NCBI GenBank assembly: GCA_002007465.1
Contig: LNAC01000137.1
Span: 1,559,011-1,623,010 of the forward strand
Origin: Ailurus styani
Taxonomy: Eukaryota > Chordata > Mammalia > Carnivora > Ailuridae
Direction of reading: 5' to 3'
Length of the DNA stretch: 64,000 nucleotides
The stretch's first letter is position 1. Every line of letters starts with the position of its first letter. The notes beneath the pieces are model-generated. The model was given only the letters and a program-made list of their open reading frames with translations, searched no databases and was not told the DNA's origin. A program made the position numbers and the translations under genes. Below, piece by piece: positions 19,286-31,439 of the stretch.

Positions 19286-21189
19286 AAAAAAAGAAGTGCT
19301 TAGAATGAGCCCCATGGCATACCTCCTCTGTTAGATACTGAGGACACAACTGAATAAAAGAATTGCTGCTCTCATAAGTGCTCAAGTCTAGGAGACTGGG
19401 GTTGGGAGGGGGATGTGTTGGCTCTTGTCCTCTCTTTGGCAAGAAGGAGGTGCTCGTTGTGTTCCTTTCTGGTTCCCCTTCCACGCTTTCCTTCTTTTCT
19501 CTCCCTTTCCTCAGCCAACTTTGTGCACTACTCTGTTCCAAGCATGTCCTAGGCCTGGAAGAGAGGGCAGGGAACGAGGCAGACCATGATCCCTCCTGGC
19601 CTCGCATAGCCTTGGTCCAGAGAGCATGCAGTCATGTTGCTCTGTGGTGAGTGCTATGCCAGGAAAGGCACAGGGGCTCTGCGAGCTCGTAGCAGGGGCC
19701 TGACTTAATCTTGCGTATCAGGGAAGACTTTCTGAGGAAGTGACCACTAAGTGGGACATGAAGAAAATGTAGCAACTATTCAAGTGAATAGTAAGGGGAA
19801 GAGTCTTCCAGGAGGAGGAACAGCATATGCGAGCACCCAGAGGCCAGAGACAGTAGTAGGCACATTCCAGAGATAACACAAGTCCCAGATGGCTACTAGA
19901 ACACAGACGGCCAAGGAGGGCGGGGAGGAGGCAGGAGCAAGACTACGGAGGATCTTGCTAGGGAATCTATCCTGGATCAAAGGGAAGCCAATAAATGGGC
20001 TGCATGCGGGGCAGAAGCAAGGTCAAGTTTGTTTAATGAGCACTGTGGCTTTGAAATGAGCATGGGTCAGACTGAAACAATAATGTCCACAGGAGAATAA
20101 TCCAGCAACGACCACAGTCACGGCAAAGACGATGGTGGCATGGGCTAGGATGGTGGCTGTGAGATGGAGAAAACAGAATGGAGCCAAAAGAGATTTTGCA
20201 CAAGGTCTGACGTCCAGTTACATCAAGGGAGATGAAAAGGGCCCAAGATGGCTTCCAGTCTTAGGCACGTTCTGGTGATTTCATTTGTGGAAAAAGGGAA
20301 CGTAGAGGATGGGGGTGAAGGTGAGGAAAGTGCTGGGCTCTGTTTTGAACACTGTAGGTGGAGCCGAGGTGCCCACAAGACCCCGAGAGGAGGTGCACAG
20401 TGGGATAATGTCATCATCACTCATGCTCCCCCCGCCCTGCACTATAGGCCAGGTCTTCCATTACGTATACAGCTGGACTCTGACGCTCAGAAGGAGGTTG
20501 GGGCTGGAGACAGGAGCTGAGACGCTGCATGAAATCTAAAATCAGGGTCTAGGCAGGGAATGGAAAGCCACGACACCGGACGGTATAACACACTCGGGTG
20601 TGGTGGGCCCGTGGGGAGCCAGAAAGTAAATATCCAGGCTGACCCAACACCGATGCAGACTTTAAAAAAATACTGGGCAGACTAAATAAAACTCATGTGT
20701 GGCTAGCCCAGGTTTGTCTTTCTGGCCCCCAGTTTGCGACCTCTGGGAGAGACGGTAATTAACTCATGGGAGAGGGAGAGGTTGCCTAGGCGGGAAAGCA
20801 GAAGTGGGTGAACGCACACATGAAAAACTGGCTTCAGGGAAGCTCCCGATTGGTGATTTCTTGGGGTGCAGCAAGCGACCGATAAAGTGTCTGATTGTGA
20901 TGCTGCCTGATCAGTGCGTGAGGCAAATGCCTACCACCCGTGCTTTCTTATCGCCAACCGGGCAAACTTCAGAACACGGGGGTGTTAGGGAAGACCCCTT
21001 GTACTTCTGGGGACCCTCCCACACTGGTGTGGGTCAGAATGTCCTAGGGAACCTGGGAAACCCCCAGGTCCCCAGCATCTTCCCGGACCCCCGAATCAGT
21101 CTGGAGGAGGGGCCCGCATCCTGATCCTGACAAGCTTCTAGGGGATTCTGAGGCACGTACCTAGCACAGCAGTGGCTCCTCTAGGCCCA

Positions 21190-21300
21190 CTGTTTTGGAT
21201 AAGCAAACGGCCCCAAGAGATGAAGTAAGCTGTTCGCCTGCATGCAGCTAGCAAGGAACGTGGTCTGCCTACACTCGACTGGTCACTCCAGCCCTTCCAG
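21190..21300 (-). repeat. MIR SINE fragment, reverse
   Basis: 'ggataagcaaacggccccaa' through 'gcatgcagctagcaaggaac' matches reverse MIR with divergence. Confidence 0.45.
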
Positions 21301-22199
21301 CTGGGTCCGTTAACCCTTCACACCTGGACTAAGTCCCAGGGGTGGGGACCGGCGGGTCTCTGTTATATTCACGGCTCAGGATCATTCCAGCCATGCTCAC
21401 ATTCCTACCCTGACTCTGTACCCAACTCCACCAGCTGGATTCGGTCTTACCTCATTCTGCTCTTCCTAAGCTCCTGCCTCCTTCCTTGAGGCCGTAACTC
21501 GGTTCTACCCTGAGCCCTGTGCTGAAGCCCCACACCGGGGTCTCTCCGGGCTCTGGTGCTTCTGGGTCTGTGTCAGAAGCCCTGCTGCCATGTGAGGTCT
21601 GGAGAGAAGCATCTTTCAGATGGTAGGAGGCCAGTGGGCATATGGCACAGGCACACCTTTCGAAAGGACGAGGCTATTTTTGTCACTCCCTATAAATAGC
21701 AGAATCAGCCTTAGCTTGTGGTCAGTTACCTGGAATGCCAGAGCAGGATTCTGGCAAAAAGTCTATCCCACACTCCTGAAACTAAGAATAAGCACAAGCT
21801 TGGCGGCATGACCTGATGACCAGGCCAAGTCCTCAAGGAGCGCCACGTGGGGAGCTGAAGGGGGTGTCAGCTCTTGGGACTCTGCACAAGGAGGCCCCTG
21901 CCTGGGTGGTGCTAGGAGGTCCTGTGGTTACAAGGAGAAATACGGACATTAAGAAGTCTAGACTTGGGAAAAAAGACCTTACATGTGAGCATGTATGAAG
22001 TTAAAAGATTAAGATGATGGAATGGACACTTAGGAATGCACTGTGTCTTTCTAGAAATAATCTGTCTTCAGTTGAGCCTATTTGGATATTGCCTTTACAG
22101 GACGATTTCGGACTGGGGCTAACTGAAATTAATCGGAGGCAAGTCCCCGTATCAGCCATGCTCCCCTATGCAGCCTGCACGTAGAAAACTGGGTAAGAG

Positions 22200-22345
22200 C
22201 TAAGGTCGTGAGGCCTGGGTTGGAATCGTGGCCCTGCCACTGTGTCAGTGTCCCAGAGCCTCGGTTTTTTTCTCATCTCTAAAACAGGAATGAACACTCA
22301 GAACACAGTCCTGAGTGGACTCTTGTGAAAATTAAAGAAGGCAAT
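22200..22345 (+). repeat. MIR SINE
   Basis: 'aggcctgggttggaatcgtg', 'gccctgccactgtgtcagtg' and 'gtgaaaattaaagaaggcaa' are MIR segments in order. Confidence 0.65.
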
Positions 22346-25300
22346 GCATATTTTATTCGTTTTGGCTAATTTCTGGAGCTTAAAATTTTTTGTTGGTTTT
22401 GCTGCTTGTTTTGTTTTTGAACCTTTGTGAACAGTTTTGGCTTCTGGGGGTGGAGACTTACATTCGTCTTTAGGCCAAACTTCTCCTTTATTTTGGGAAG
22501 CCTCCTTGTGTGAGGACCCTGGCAACCGACCTGAGCGCGGACACTGGCCATCTCCCAGGGGGACTATAGGAAAGGCCCCTGCATCGTTCTTTTCCAGTGG
22601 TTTCAGGACAGCGGACATAAGAACCAGACAAGCAGCAGAAGAGAAAGCACGGGCTGGACTTCGAGGAAGAGTCAAAGGATGGTCCGAAGGGGAGAGAGGG
22701 TGGATCCAGCAACCGAGTCAGAATAAGTTGGAGCCAATGTAATTTGCATAGTAAATACTCCAGGACTGAACTAATGTTTACCACATTGTTACACCAGACA
22801 GGAATCTATCTACTCGAGCAGCACAAAGTCTTGCCTGTTCCCTCCAGGCAACGATGCTCGCACACCTATTTGTGGAGCTAATTCTCCTCAAAGGAAACCG
22901 GTAAATCAATCTAGACTTCATCGTGAGTTTTTCTGACTTAACCACATCTCTGGCTTTGGTGCGGGTGATACGGCAGGAATCGGTTCTCTTCTCTAGCGGA
23001 GCTTACAGTTAATCAAAGACACACAAGAAGGAATATGCGGACATGGCCTGAAGGTGTGCGTTCAGCAGGAGAGGGAGATGGCCAGATGAGATGCTGCGAC
23101 AAAGGAGCCTCCCCCAGGAGGAGGCAGGCGGGAGCACGGCGCTTCCGAGGAACCGAAGGGAGGCCGGGGAGGCCCCGAGGCGGGGCTGCAGGGCTGGAGG
23201 GGAGCATGGCAGCAGAAGACGTGGGAGACGAGGGCTGGGCCCAGTCGTGCACAAGCTGGGTTTGAGCCCCAACAGAGTGAGGAGCCACTGCGGAGCTTGG
23301 GAGGGGAAGCAGAGTCATGATCCCGTTTGCATTGCAAGCGCAGCCCTCGAGGGAACCGACTGGGGAAGCGAGAGTGGGTGAAGAGGTACCAGTGAGGACA
23401 CGAGGGCATGATGAGAACCAGGCTGAGTGGCAGCGGTGGGAAGGAAAGTTGTGGCTCCGGAGACATTCAGGGAGAGACTCAAAGGACAGAAACCTGGGCC
23501 TTCCGGGCTGACTGGCTTCCTCTCACAAAGGTCAATGTTGGACGGTAACGGCCCCTGCAGCAAAAGTGGGGTCTCCTCCAACTACCTTCTAGCCTTTGGG
23601 GTTATTTTTCCAATTTCTAGCCAAGTATAATTTTAGGTCCAGGTTTTCCAAGTATTTCAAGGAGAGTATTATTCCAAACCTCAAGGGAATGCCCATGCAA
23701 ATAAATTCATTTGCAAACTTGTAAGCTGTTTTCTTTCCCGAAGGGATGAACAGATATTTTGAACAGGCATGACCTGAAGAATACGGAGTTTTTCCTTTGA
23801 TTAGTTTTAGCTGAAATATTGGCTTTATTTTAAAGGACAAATGATGTCAACAAAAAACCAACAAGAAAGATTCCTTAGAACTAAGGTCCAGGAAGACACA
23901 AGCCTGAGCAAATATCTAAGCAAGCCTTTACCCTTGCTATGTTTATCTTGTCACTTGGCAATATTACAAAAATAATAATAAAAATGATATTTCTAAACCA
24001 GGTTGCCTATCTCCTTAAGAGGCTGATGTAATGAGTTGGCACTGGCTCACATTAGGAAAATGTCCAGACCCAGTGGCCCGCAGATCATCACCACTGCAAT
24101 TTCCACAGCGTCTGCACTGGGTCCCCAAACTGAGCAAAGCGAATGACAATTGTCTCCTGTCAGAGCAGAACAATTTCTCCACAACTGTGTTCTCACAGGA
24201 AGTTCATTCTGGTAAATCAGCGTCAAAATGACAAGAAAATCCAACATGTCTCAAGAGATACAATATATAACAAGCAAAAATCTCCAAATCTGTGTTGAGA
24301 AACTGAATGTTAAAGGGTCCGATGAAGAATTCAAGACATGAAAATGAAGGAAGTGTAACAAATTCATTAAAACATTTTGAATAAAAATAAGAAGACCGTG
24401 ACATTATGCTCAATTAACAGGAAAACACAGTCTTACAGGGTAAATGTGGTAGATGATGATCTGATTTTTTTGGACATCCAGAAGCCGAATCAACCATGAG
24501 AGATGGCTCTTCAGGACAGACTAGGGTAGAGAGAAACTTTTAATCTACACACTAACGATGTTATAACTGTTGTGCTTTTTGTCTTTGCTGGAGTTGCTCC
24601 TGGAGAGAGAGATTCCAAAGAAGGCATCTCCGAAAAGCGGCTGCTCCATCTTCCAAGCCCTCAAATTCAGCAGGCCAAGATGCAGTGACCAGTCCTGCCC
24701 TTCTGAGAGCAGGTGAGATGGAAAGAGAGGAGGTAGGTGATACTTCCCACACACACAGCACTCAGTGAGGGCCTTAACATTCAGCATCTTGCAACTAGTT
24801 AGGGAAAATTGCAGGAGGCTGGGAGGAAAGCAGTTGAAAAACCTCCCTGAAATCCACCAGGTAGCAGGAAGCACTGAGAACACAGGAAGAGCAATCTAGA
24901 ACACCAAATACACCAGAACTGACTCTCTGAGGCTCTGTCTTGAGAAGGCAGAGCTGTGGGAGACAGAGGGTGGAGGATACAGAGTTCTTTTTTAATCACC
25001 ACAGGGTGATGTTGGAAGTTGACAGAATGTCAAGCTTCTACCCAGAAAGAAGTTACTGAAGAAGGCAAGTACCCCAGCTGAGAGGGTCCCCACCTGTCCA
25101 TGCACATGTACGGCTTTAAAGCTTTTTTTGTCATTTGTTTCTTCACAATATTTAATAATTTTATGGCACAATTAATGCATGCATGTGAATAGAAAACATA
25201 GATAAACACAAAGAAGAACATTTAACTTACCCTTTATTTCCTCACTCAGCAATGACCAGAATTGACATTTTGGTGTCCATCTTTCCAGACTGTTTTTTGG

Positions 25301-25516
25301 AACAGGAGATTTTTGTTTTGTTTTGAATAAAACCAAGGTCATACTGCAACTTGTTCTCTTCAATCAATTATATATTATGAATTTGTTTTCACATCAATCA
25401 ATAACTTATCATTATTTTTAATCACTGCCACATATGACCTTGTAGGGATATAACATTTATTGAATCAATCCCCAGGCAATTTTAAAAACTTCTTTGTCTT
25501 GAAATACTTTCAAACT

Positions 25517-25713
25517 TTTTTTAAAAAAATATTTTTACCTATTTATGTTTTTGAGAGAGAGAGAGAGCAGGAACAGGGGTAGGGACAGAGGGAGATGGAG
25601 AAGCAGACTCCCCGCTGAGCAGGGAGCCCGACATGGGTCTCAATCCCAGGATCCTGGGATCATGACCTGAGCCGAAGGCAGACGCTTAATTGGCTGAGCC
25701 ACCCAGGCACCCC
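25517..25713 (-). mobile_element. CAN-SINE, reverse, with 16-bp TSD
   Basis: Reverse copy ending 'gagccacccaggcacccc'. TSD gaaatactttcaaact (25501-25516) and gaaatacttccaaact (25714-25729), 15 of 16 match. Confidence 0.94.
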
Positions 25714-26054
25714 GAAATACTTCCAAACTTAATGAAAAGTTTGCAAGAACAGTACAAAGGACACCTGCATATCTTTTCTACAGAGTCATCCATCGGTAAC
25801 ACTTTGCCACAGGTGCTTTCATTAACTCATAATACTTGTGAACTACTTGAGCGGGGGTTGTACATATCATGGCACGTTCCCCCCAAACACACAGTTCAGT
25901 GCATATTTCCTAAAAACAAGGAGAGTCTCTACCATAACCACAGCACAGTTATCATGCTCAGGGAAAGGAATACAGTTTATCTAATCTATAGTTTACATTC
26001 CAAGTTTGCCAGCTGTCCTTCTAAGGTGCTTTATTAAAAAATAAAGTAGAAATA

Positions 26055-26128
26055 AGAGGAGGAGGAAGAAGGAGGAGGAAGAAGGAAAGGAGGAGGAGGA
26101 GAAGAAGAAGAAGAAAAAGAAAAGAAAC
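26055..26128. repeat. Polypurine (GA-rich) tract
   Basis: About 74 bases of nearly uninterrupted A and G in AGG, AAG and AGA units. A CAN-SINE has landed at its 3' end and duplicated the last 19 bases. Confidence 0.9.
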
Positions 26129-26132
26129 TTCC

Positions 26133-26309
26133 GGGTGCCTGGGTGGCTCTGTGGGTTGAAGCCTCTGCTTTCGGCTCAGGTCATGAGCTCAGGGTCCTGG
26201 GATCGAGGCCCGCATCGGGCTCCCTGCTCGGCGGGAGCCTGCTTCCTCCTCTCTCTCTGCCTGCCTCTCTGCCTACTTGTGATCTCTCTCTCTGTCAAAT
26301 AAATAAATA
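26133..26309 (+). mobile_element. CAN-SINE with 19-bp TSD
   Basis: Begins gggtgcctgggtggctctg, with tail aaataaataa. Perfect TSD aaaaagaaaagaaacttcc at 26114-26132 and 26310-26328. Confidence 0.94.
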
Positions 26310-26782
26310 AAAAAGAAAAGAAACTTCCTTTTTTTCTGATGCAGGACCTGATCCGGGCTCATGTATGACATTGAGCTGTCATCCTTTAACCTGGGACAGG
26401 CCTTACCTTTCATGACATTGATATTTTTTTAAGACTATGGGCCAGTTATTGCATAGCATGACCCTTAATTGGGGTCTCCCTGGTGACCCCTCAGGGTTGG
26501 TTTGGGGTTTGCATTCTTGCTGGAATGCTACGTAAAGGCTAATGGGCCCTTCTCAGGTATCACAGCCACAGGCCAACAGTGTCCATTTGCCTTTGATCAG
26601 TGATGTTAATTTTGAACTTTTGATTAAGGTATTTATTGTCCAGTTTTTCTACTGTACAGTTTTTTCCCCTTGTCTATTTTTTATGGTAAATATACAACTC
26701 AAGATTTATCATTTTAACCATTTTTAAATACAGTTCAGTGGCAATAAATATATTCACATTCTTGTATATCTGTACTGTAGGG

Positions 26783-27006
26783 TTTTTTTAAAGATTTATT
26801 TATTTATTTATTTGAGAGAGAGAGAATGCAGGCACACGCACACATGTGGGTGGGGAGGAGGGGCAGAGGGAGAGGGAAAGAATCTCAAGCAGACTCCCTG
26901 CTGAGCACAGAGCCTGACACGGGGCTCAATCTCACTACCCTGAGACCATGACCTGAGCTGAAATCAAGTGTCAGACGCTTAACCGACTGAGTCATCCAGC
27001 CACGCC
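26783..27006 (-). mobile_element. CAN-SINE, reverse, older copy
   Basis: Reads 'aaagatttatttatttattt', 'gagactccctgctgagcac'-type body and 'cttaaccgactgagtcatcc'. More diverged than its neighbours; the TSD is unclear. Confidence 0.88.
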
Positions 27007-28090
27007 TTTACTCTAGTTTTTACTTTTCCTTTTAACAAGTATTTTGTGGGGAGATACTGAGATTATCTCAGTCTCATTCTCAGATACTGTCCTTAATAAC
27101 CTTTCCATCCACCTCTTACCCCCCTATTTAGTATCCACCAACGAGCTATGCCGAGACAAAAGAGTAAGGCCCTACACTAACTCCAGCCCTTTCCCCTTTA
27201 CCTCCTTCCAGAGACATGGGTGAAAAGTTTCTATAGTCACCAGCTCTGAATCTGGGTGAGGAAATGCTCACCTGGATGATTTCTAAGAGCCATTTCTGCA
27301 CTGAACTGCCCTAATTCTTCACAAAAATAGTCATCCTTCATCGGATATCATGTTTAGATCTTTAAATAATTCTTGGTTCTACTCTGAGCCAGACTCTATG
27401 CTGGATGTCAAGAAATAACAATGCATAAAGCAACAGTGCTTTTCCTTGAGCTACTTACTTCCTACTTTTGAGGAGAGAGACTTAAATGATATCTACAGTG
27501 CAGTGTGGTGAAGGCCATGTGACACTTTGGGCACAGAGGTTGCTCCCAGAGTTCAACAGGAACACAGAGAAGTAGCAAGTCTCACAGCTAGAGTCAAGGC
27601 GCATGGAGGTGAGGGACAGGTGTCTGTGGGGGCTCGGGGAGTTGGGGGTAGGGAGGGAGTATGTTCCTGGACATACACTAACAGCAGGGAACGGGGGAGA
27701 TGAGGCTGGAGCAGAGAAAGGGTATAGCATGGAGTCCCTGGATACGAGCTCAGACTTGCCCCTGAAGATGATCCAGTGTAAGCAGAAGATAACCCGACCA
27801 ACAAGGTTTGATGACTCACCCTGGAGGCAGCACAGAGGTCAGGTCTGAGGGCAGCAAATCCAGAGGCAGCAGACCAGCTGGTAGGATACTACAACAGTCT
27901 GAATGAGAAAAGAGCCTGGCCTGATGAGGACAGTAGTGATGGGAGTTGTGAGGAGACAACAAATTCAAGAAAATCCCTAGAAGTGCCTGAGTGTGGCCAT
28001 GATGGTGAAGGAAGAATCAAGGTTGACTTTCAAGTTTCCAACGTTTTAGAGGAAAAAAATCATAAGCGATATTACTTATCGTTCGATCAC
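27007..28090. other. Intergenic, no gene recognised
   Basis: Old repeat-like sequence around 27380-27760, otherwise nothing recognisable. Frames on both strands at 27.5-27.8 kb overlap each other and show no domain. Confidence 0.5.
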
Positions 28091-28094
28091 TATA

Positions 28095-28230
28095 ACCACG
28101 CTGTCAGACAGATAGGGCCAATACCTATGTGCCCATTTTACAGATTATTAAACTGAGATATGGAAAGTCTGAGTAACTTGTAAAAGGTCACACAACTACT
28201 CAATTGCACAGTAGAGATACCAAATTCATT
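28095..28230 (-). repeat. MIR SINE, reverse
   Basis: 'cccattttacagattattaa' and 'taaaaggtcacacaactact' give a clear reverse MIR. Confidence 0.7.
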
Positions 28231-28708
28231 GTGGCACATGTACAAAGAGATGATATAAAATTATTTGAAATGCTGGAACTGGAGAACTATATGCAAAATA
28301 AAACAATGAACTTAGATCCATACATCACATCATATACAAAAATTAAAAAGTGGATCGTAGATCAAAATTTAAGAGCTGAAATTTAAAAGACACACAGAAG
28401 AAAACACAGGAGAAAAATCTTAGTGGTTTGGGGTTTAGCAAAGATTTTCTTAAATAGGATGCAAAAAATACAAGTTATCAAGAAAAAAATCAATAAGCAG
28501 GACTTAACCAAAATCAGTATCTTTTGCTCTTCAAAACCCACTATTACAGAAAATGAACAGGCGAGCCACAGGAGAAAAATATTGGACAAACCTCTCCAAA
28601 AAAGGACTTGGCTCTAGACTATAAAGTATTCCTACAACTCAGTAATAAAAAGACATACACTACACTTTTAACATGTGCAAAAGATTCAAAGAAGACATAT
28701 GAATGGCA

Positions 28709-28816
28709 ATAAAAAGATGGTCAATATCATGAGTCACGGGGGAAATGATCATTATAACCACAAGGAGATACCCATTGCACACCCACTGGAATGGCTAAAA
28801 TTAAAAAGATGGACCA
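28709..28816 (+). repeat. 108-bp direct duplicate, copy 1 (assembly scar)
   Basis: Identical by reading to 28875-28982 (offset 166). The L1 sequence continues smoothly only if one copy is removed. Confidence 0.9.
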
Positions 28817-28873
28817 GGGCGCCTGGGTGGCTCAGTGGGTTAAAGCCGCTGCCTTCGGCTCAGGTCATGATCC
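28817..28873 (+). mobile_element. CAN-SINE head only, ends at a gap
   Basis: 57 bp: gggcgcctgggtggctcag to ggctcaggtcatgatcc, near the young consensus, then N at 28874. The body and A tail are missing. The full element is probably present in the genome but lost in the assembly. Confidence 0.85.
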
Positions 28874-28874
28874 N

Positions 28875-28982
28875 ATAAAAAGATGGTCAATATCATGAGT
28901 CACGGGGGAAATGATCATTATAACCACAAGGAGATACCCATTGCACACCCACTGGAATGGCTAAAATTAAAAAGATGGACCA
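28875..28982 (+). repeat. 108-bp direct duplicate, copy 2 (assembly scar)
   Basis: Exact partner of 28709-28816, starting directly after the N. Confidence 0.9.
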
Positions 28983-29841
28983 TACCAAGTGATGGGGATG
29001 CAGAGAATTGGAAATGTAAATCCTGATTGCCGATGGAAATGTAAAACAATGCAACTACTTGGGAAAATACTCTGTCATTTTCCTGAAACAAAGTGAACAA
29101 GGTACCTACTGTATGATCCAGCCATTCCACTCCTAGGTATTCACCCAAGAGAAATAAAAGAATTCATGCACATAAATTCTTGTATATGAATATTTGCAGC
29201 AGCTCCACTTATAGTAGCTGGAAAGAACCCAGATGTCGGTCCACAGGTCCACAAAGCACGGTGCATCCACACTACAGAATATGAGCCATCAATTGAAAAG
29301 GAATGAACACACAACAATGTGGATGAAACTCAAAATTATTATATGCTGAGTGAAAGAAGCCAGACAAAAAAAAGTCCATACAGTTTGATTCCACTTACAA
29401 AAATTTCTGGAAAATGCAACTGAATCTCTAGTGAGAGAAAGCGGATCAGTGGATACCTGGGGCGGGGAGGCTCAGGAGGGAGGGATGAGCAAGGGGGCAC
29501 CAGGAACCTCTAGGGTGACGTTCATTATCTCTGTTGCAGTGATGGTTTCACAAGTGTGGAAATACGTCCCAAGTCATCAAATTGTATGCTTTCAGTATGC
29601 ACAGCTTATTTTATGCCAGCTATAGTAATGCTGTTTTAAAAAATAATAATACAATGGAGGGAAATATATCAATATCTTAGCAGTAGCAAATATACCAATA
29701 TCTTAACAAAATCTGCTGTCATCATGGGATTATGGGATTATTAATGATGATCCCTTCCTTTTTTAAAATCTTTTTCTGAATTTTCCAAATTGCCCCAAAT
29801 GAGAATGTATATTACTAAAATTTAAAAAGCTACTTTTGCGG

Positions 29842-30067
29842 GGGGTGCTGGGGTGGCTCAGTCAGTTAAGCGTCCGTCTCTTGATTTGGGCTCAGGTCAT
29901 GACCTCAGGCTCCTGGGATGGAGGCCTGTGGCAGGCTCACTGCTCAGTGAGGAGCCTGCTTCTCACTCTGTCCAACCCCTCCTCCATCACCCCCCATTTG
30001 TGTTCTCTTGCTCTCTCTCACTCTCTTTCTCTCTCTCAAATAAGTAAATATCTTAAAATAAATAAAT
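29842..30067 (+). mobile_element. CAN-SINE, older subtype
   Basis: Begins ggggtgctggggtggctca, with 'cagttaagcgtccgtctctt' and a tail of aataaataaa. A diverged TSD is likely (aaaagctacttttgcgg and aaaactgacttttgtgg). Confidence 0.9.
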
Positions 30068-30069
30068 AA

Positions 30070-31430
30070 AACTGACTTTTGTGGAAAAAGAAAGAGGTGT
30101 ACAGAGAAATTGGAGAAAACAGTCTGTGCTTATGAATTTAAGACCATCGGTGACAAAAATCAAAGATATGACACTTTTCAAATGGCAAAGATCCTCTATT
30201 TTTTTCAAAAGCTGAGGTAGACCAGAGGGGACTATGAGAGGGTTTTATGTGTTCCACAAGAACAAAAATATCTAACTCTAAAGCAACCTATAGGGAAGGC
30301 ACCACATTAACAAAATGTCTCATTCAGCTGGACTGTCCAGTTCAAATGTCTTCCGAACACATCAGTGGGAGACAGAGGCAGGGGACATGGAAAAGAAAGA
30401 GACAATGCCAGAGAGCAACAGAGGGTGAATTATTACATGATGTCATGACCCATCATTTCTTAAGTTCACCCAGGAGTATAAGGATTAAGGGATAATTCAG
30501 CGTAATTAGCAAGTAATCCACATTGTATATCCTTTAAAAGAATACACACTGCCAAGTGCAAGTTAGACCATGGATAAATGCTATTCCACATCTGACCAAA
30601 TATGGTGAAGAATCATTTATCTGGGCTTCCACTCTTGGAAATATTTGCTAAATCTGTCTGTACTGAGATTGGGATTCACTCTGGATTTTTATTAATAGTG
30701 AAAATAACAACTTTTTAAAAAAGTTTTCAGGGAACATATTTCACCTACTTAGATGGTAAGCAATGTTTTCAAAGTCCTCAGTGCACTAATTATTTAGATA
30801 TCAAGTATTGAGTCTGATCAAGTAATTTTCTTATGTTTATTTATTCAACAAAAAGTCACTGCGCTATGTCCTAGGATATAAAGAAGCAAATACAACCCAT
30901 GCCCTCTCGGAGCTCTTAATCTAAAGGCTCCAAAATCTACAAATAGTTGCAATACAAAGTGTCTGTGGCTTGAGAGAATAAAAAAGAAGCCAGAGCAACT
31001 ATGGAGAGGAGGTAACACTGAAGCAGGGTTTTGAAGTGTATATATATAGGAGTTCTCTGTTTAGAAAAAGAGACATTCTAGGCAGAGAGGACAGCACAAG
31101 GCAGGGAGGTACCCAAGATGCTGAATTATTTGGTAAATGGTAAGAGCTTTGGTGAGAATTAAGAATTGGATCCTCCTGAAGGTGAAAGGACTTGAAGAAG
31201 GAGGCCATTTATCCCATGCTGGAGAAGATCAGGCTGTATCTTAGAGGGAACAAGGAAGCATGTTGGTTACAACTCTTCATTTTAACAGAAATGAATTCAT
31301 TTGAGAGAGAGAGAGATGGTCATATGTCTTTAGAAACCTCAAGGGCTTCAAGCAGTCAGGCTTAGGAAGGAGGTAGAAGCTTTCCAGAGGAACTCTCTTC
31401 TAGCTTTGGTCTTATTTTTCCTTTTTCTTC
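30070..31430. other. Intergenic, no gene recognised
   Basis: No SINE or coding exon. An ancient repeat-like stretch runs from about 30840 to 31200 (gcgctatgtcctaggatata type). Confidence 0.5.
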
Positions 31431-31439
31431 GCATCTATT

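Larger units (their letters stand above)
19290..25250. other. Intergenic, no gene recognised
   Basis: About 6 kb with few young repeats. It includes ancient repeat-like blocks (about 19540-20080), a reverse MIR at 21190-21300, a MIR at 22200-22345 and a GC-richer stretch at about 23080-23260. The overlapping 90-134-codon frames at 22.3-23.6 kb occur on both strands and have no recognisable domains, as expected of GC-rich chance frames. Confidence 0.5.
25250..27010. mobile_element. Old L1-derived block split by three CAN-SINEs
   Basis: Segments such as 'cctttaacctgggacaggcc', 'tttcatgacattgatatttt' and 'atttttaaatacagttcagt' resemble old L1M-type sequence. The block is interrupted by SINEs at 25517-25713, 26133-26309 and about 26783-27006. 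Family and orientation are uncertain. Confidence 0.45.
28230..29640 (+). mobile_element. Old L1 (ORF2 3' end and 3' UTR), 5'-truncated
   Basis: Reads as decayed L1 ORF2 C-terminus and 3' UTR: 'gaagacatatgaatggcaat', 'gatccagccattccactcct', 'aagaacccagatgtcggtcc', 'ggaatgaacacacaacaatg'. The frame is broken by stops throughout, so it is inactive. A SINE head, one N and a 108-bp duplicate interrupt it at 28817-28982. Confidence 0.8.

Noticed and set aside
23062..23466. 134-codon minus frame in GC-rich sequence
   Set aside because: Pro/Ser/Leu-rich, overlapping frames on both strands. Typical of GC-rich non-coding DNA.
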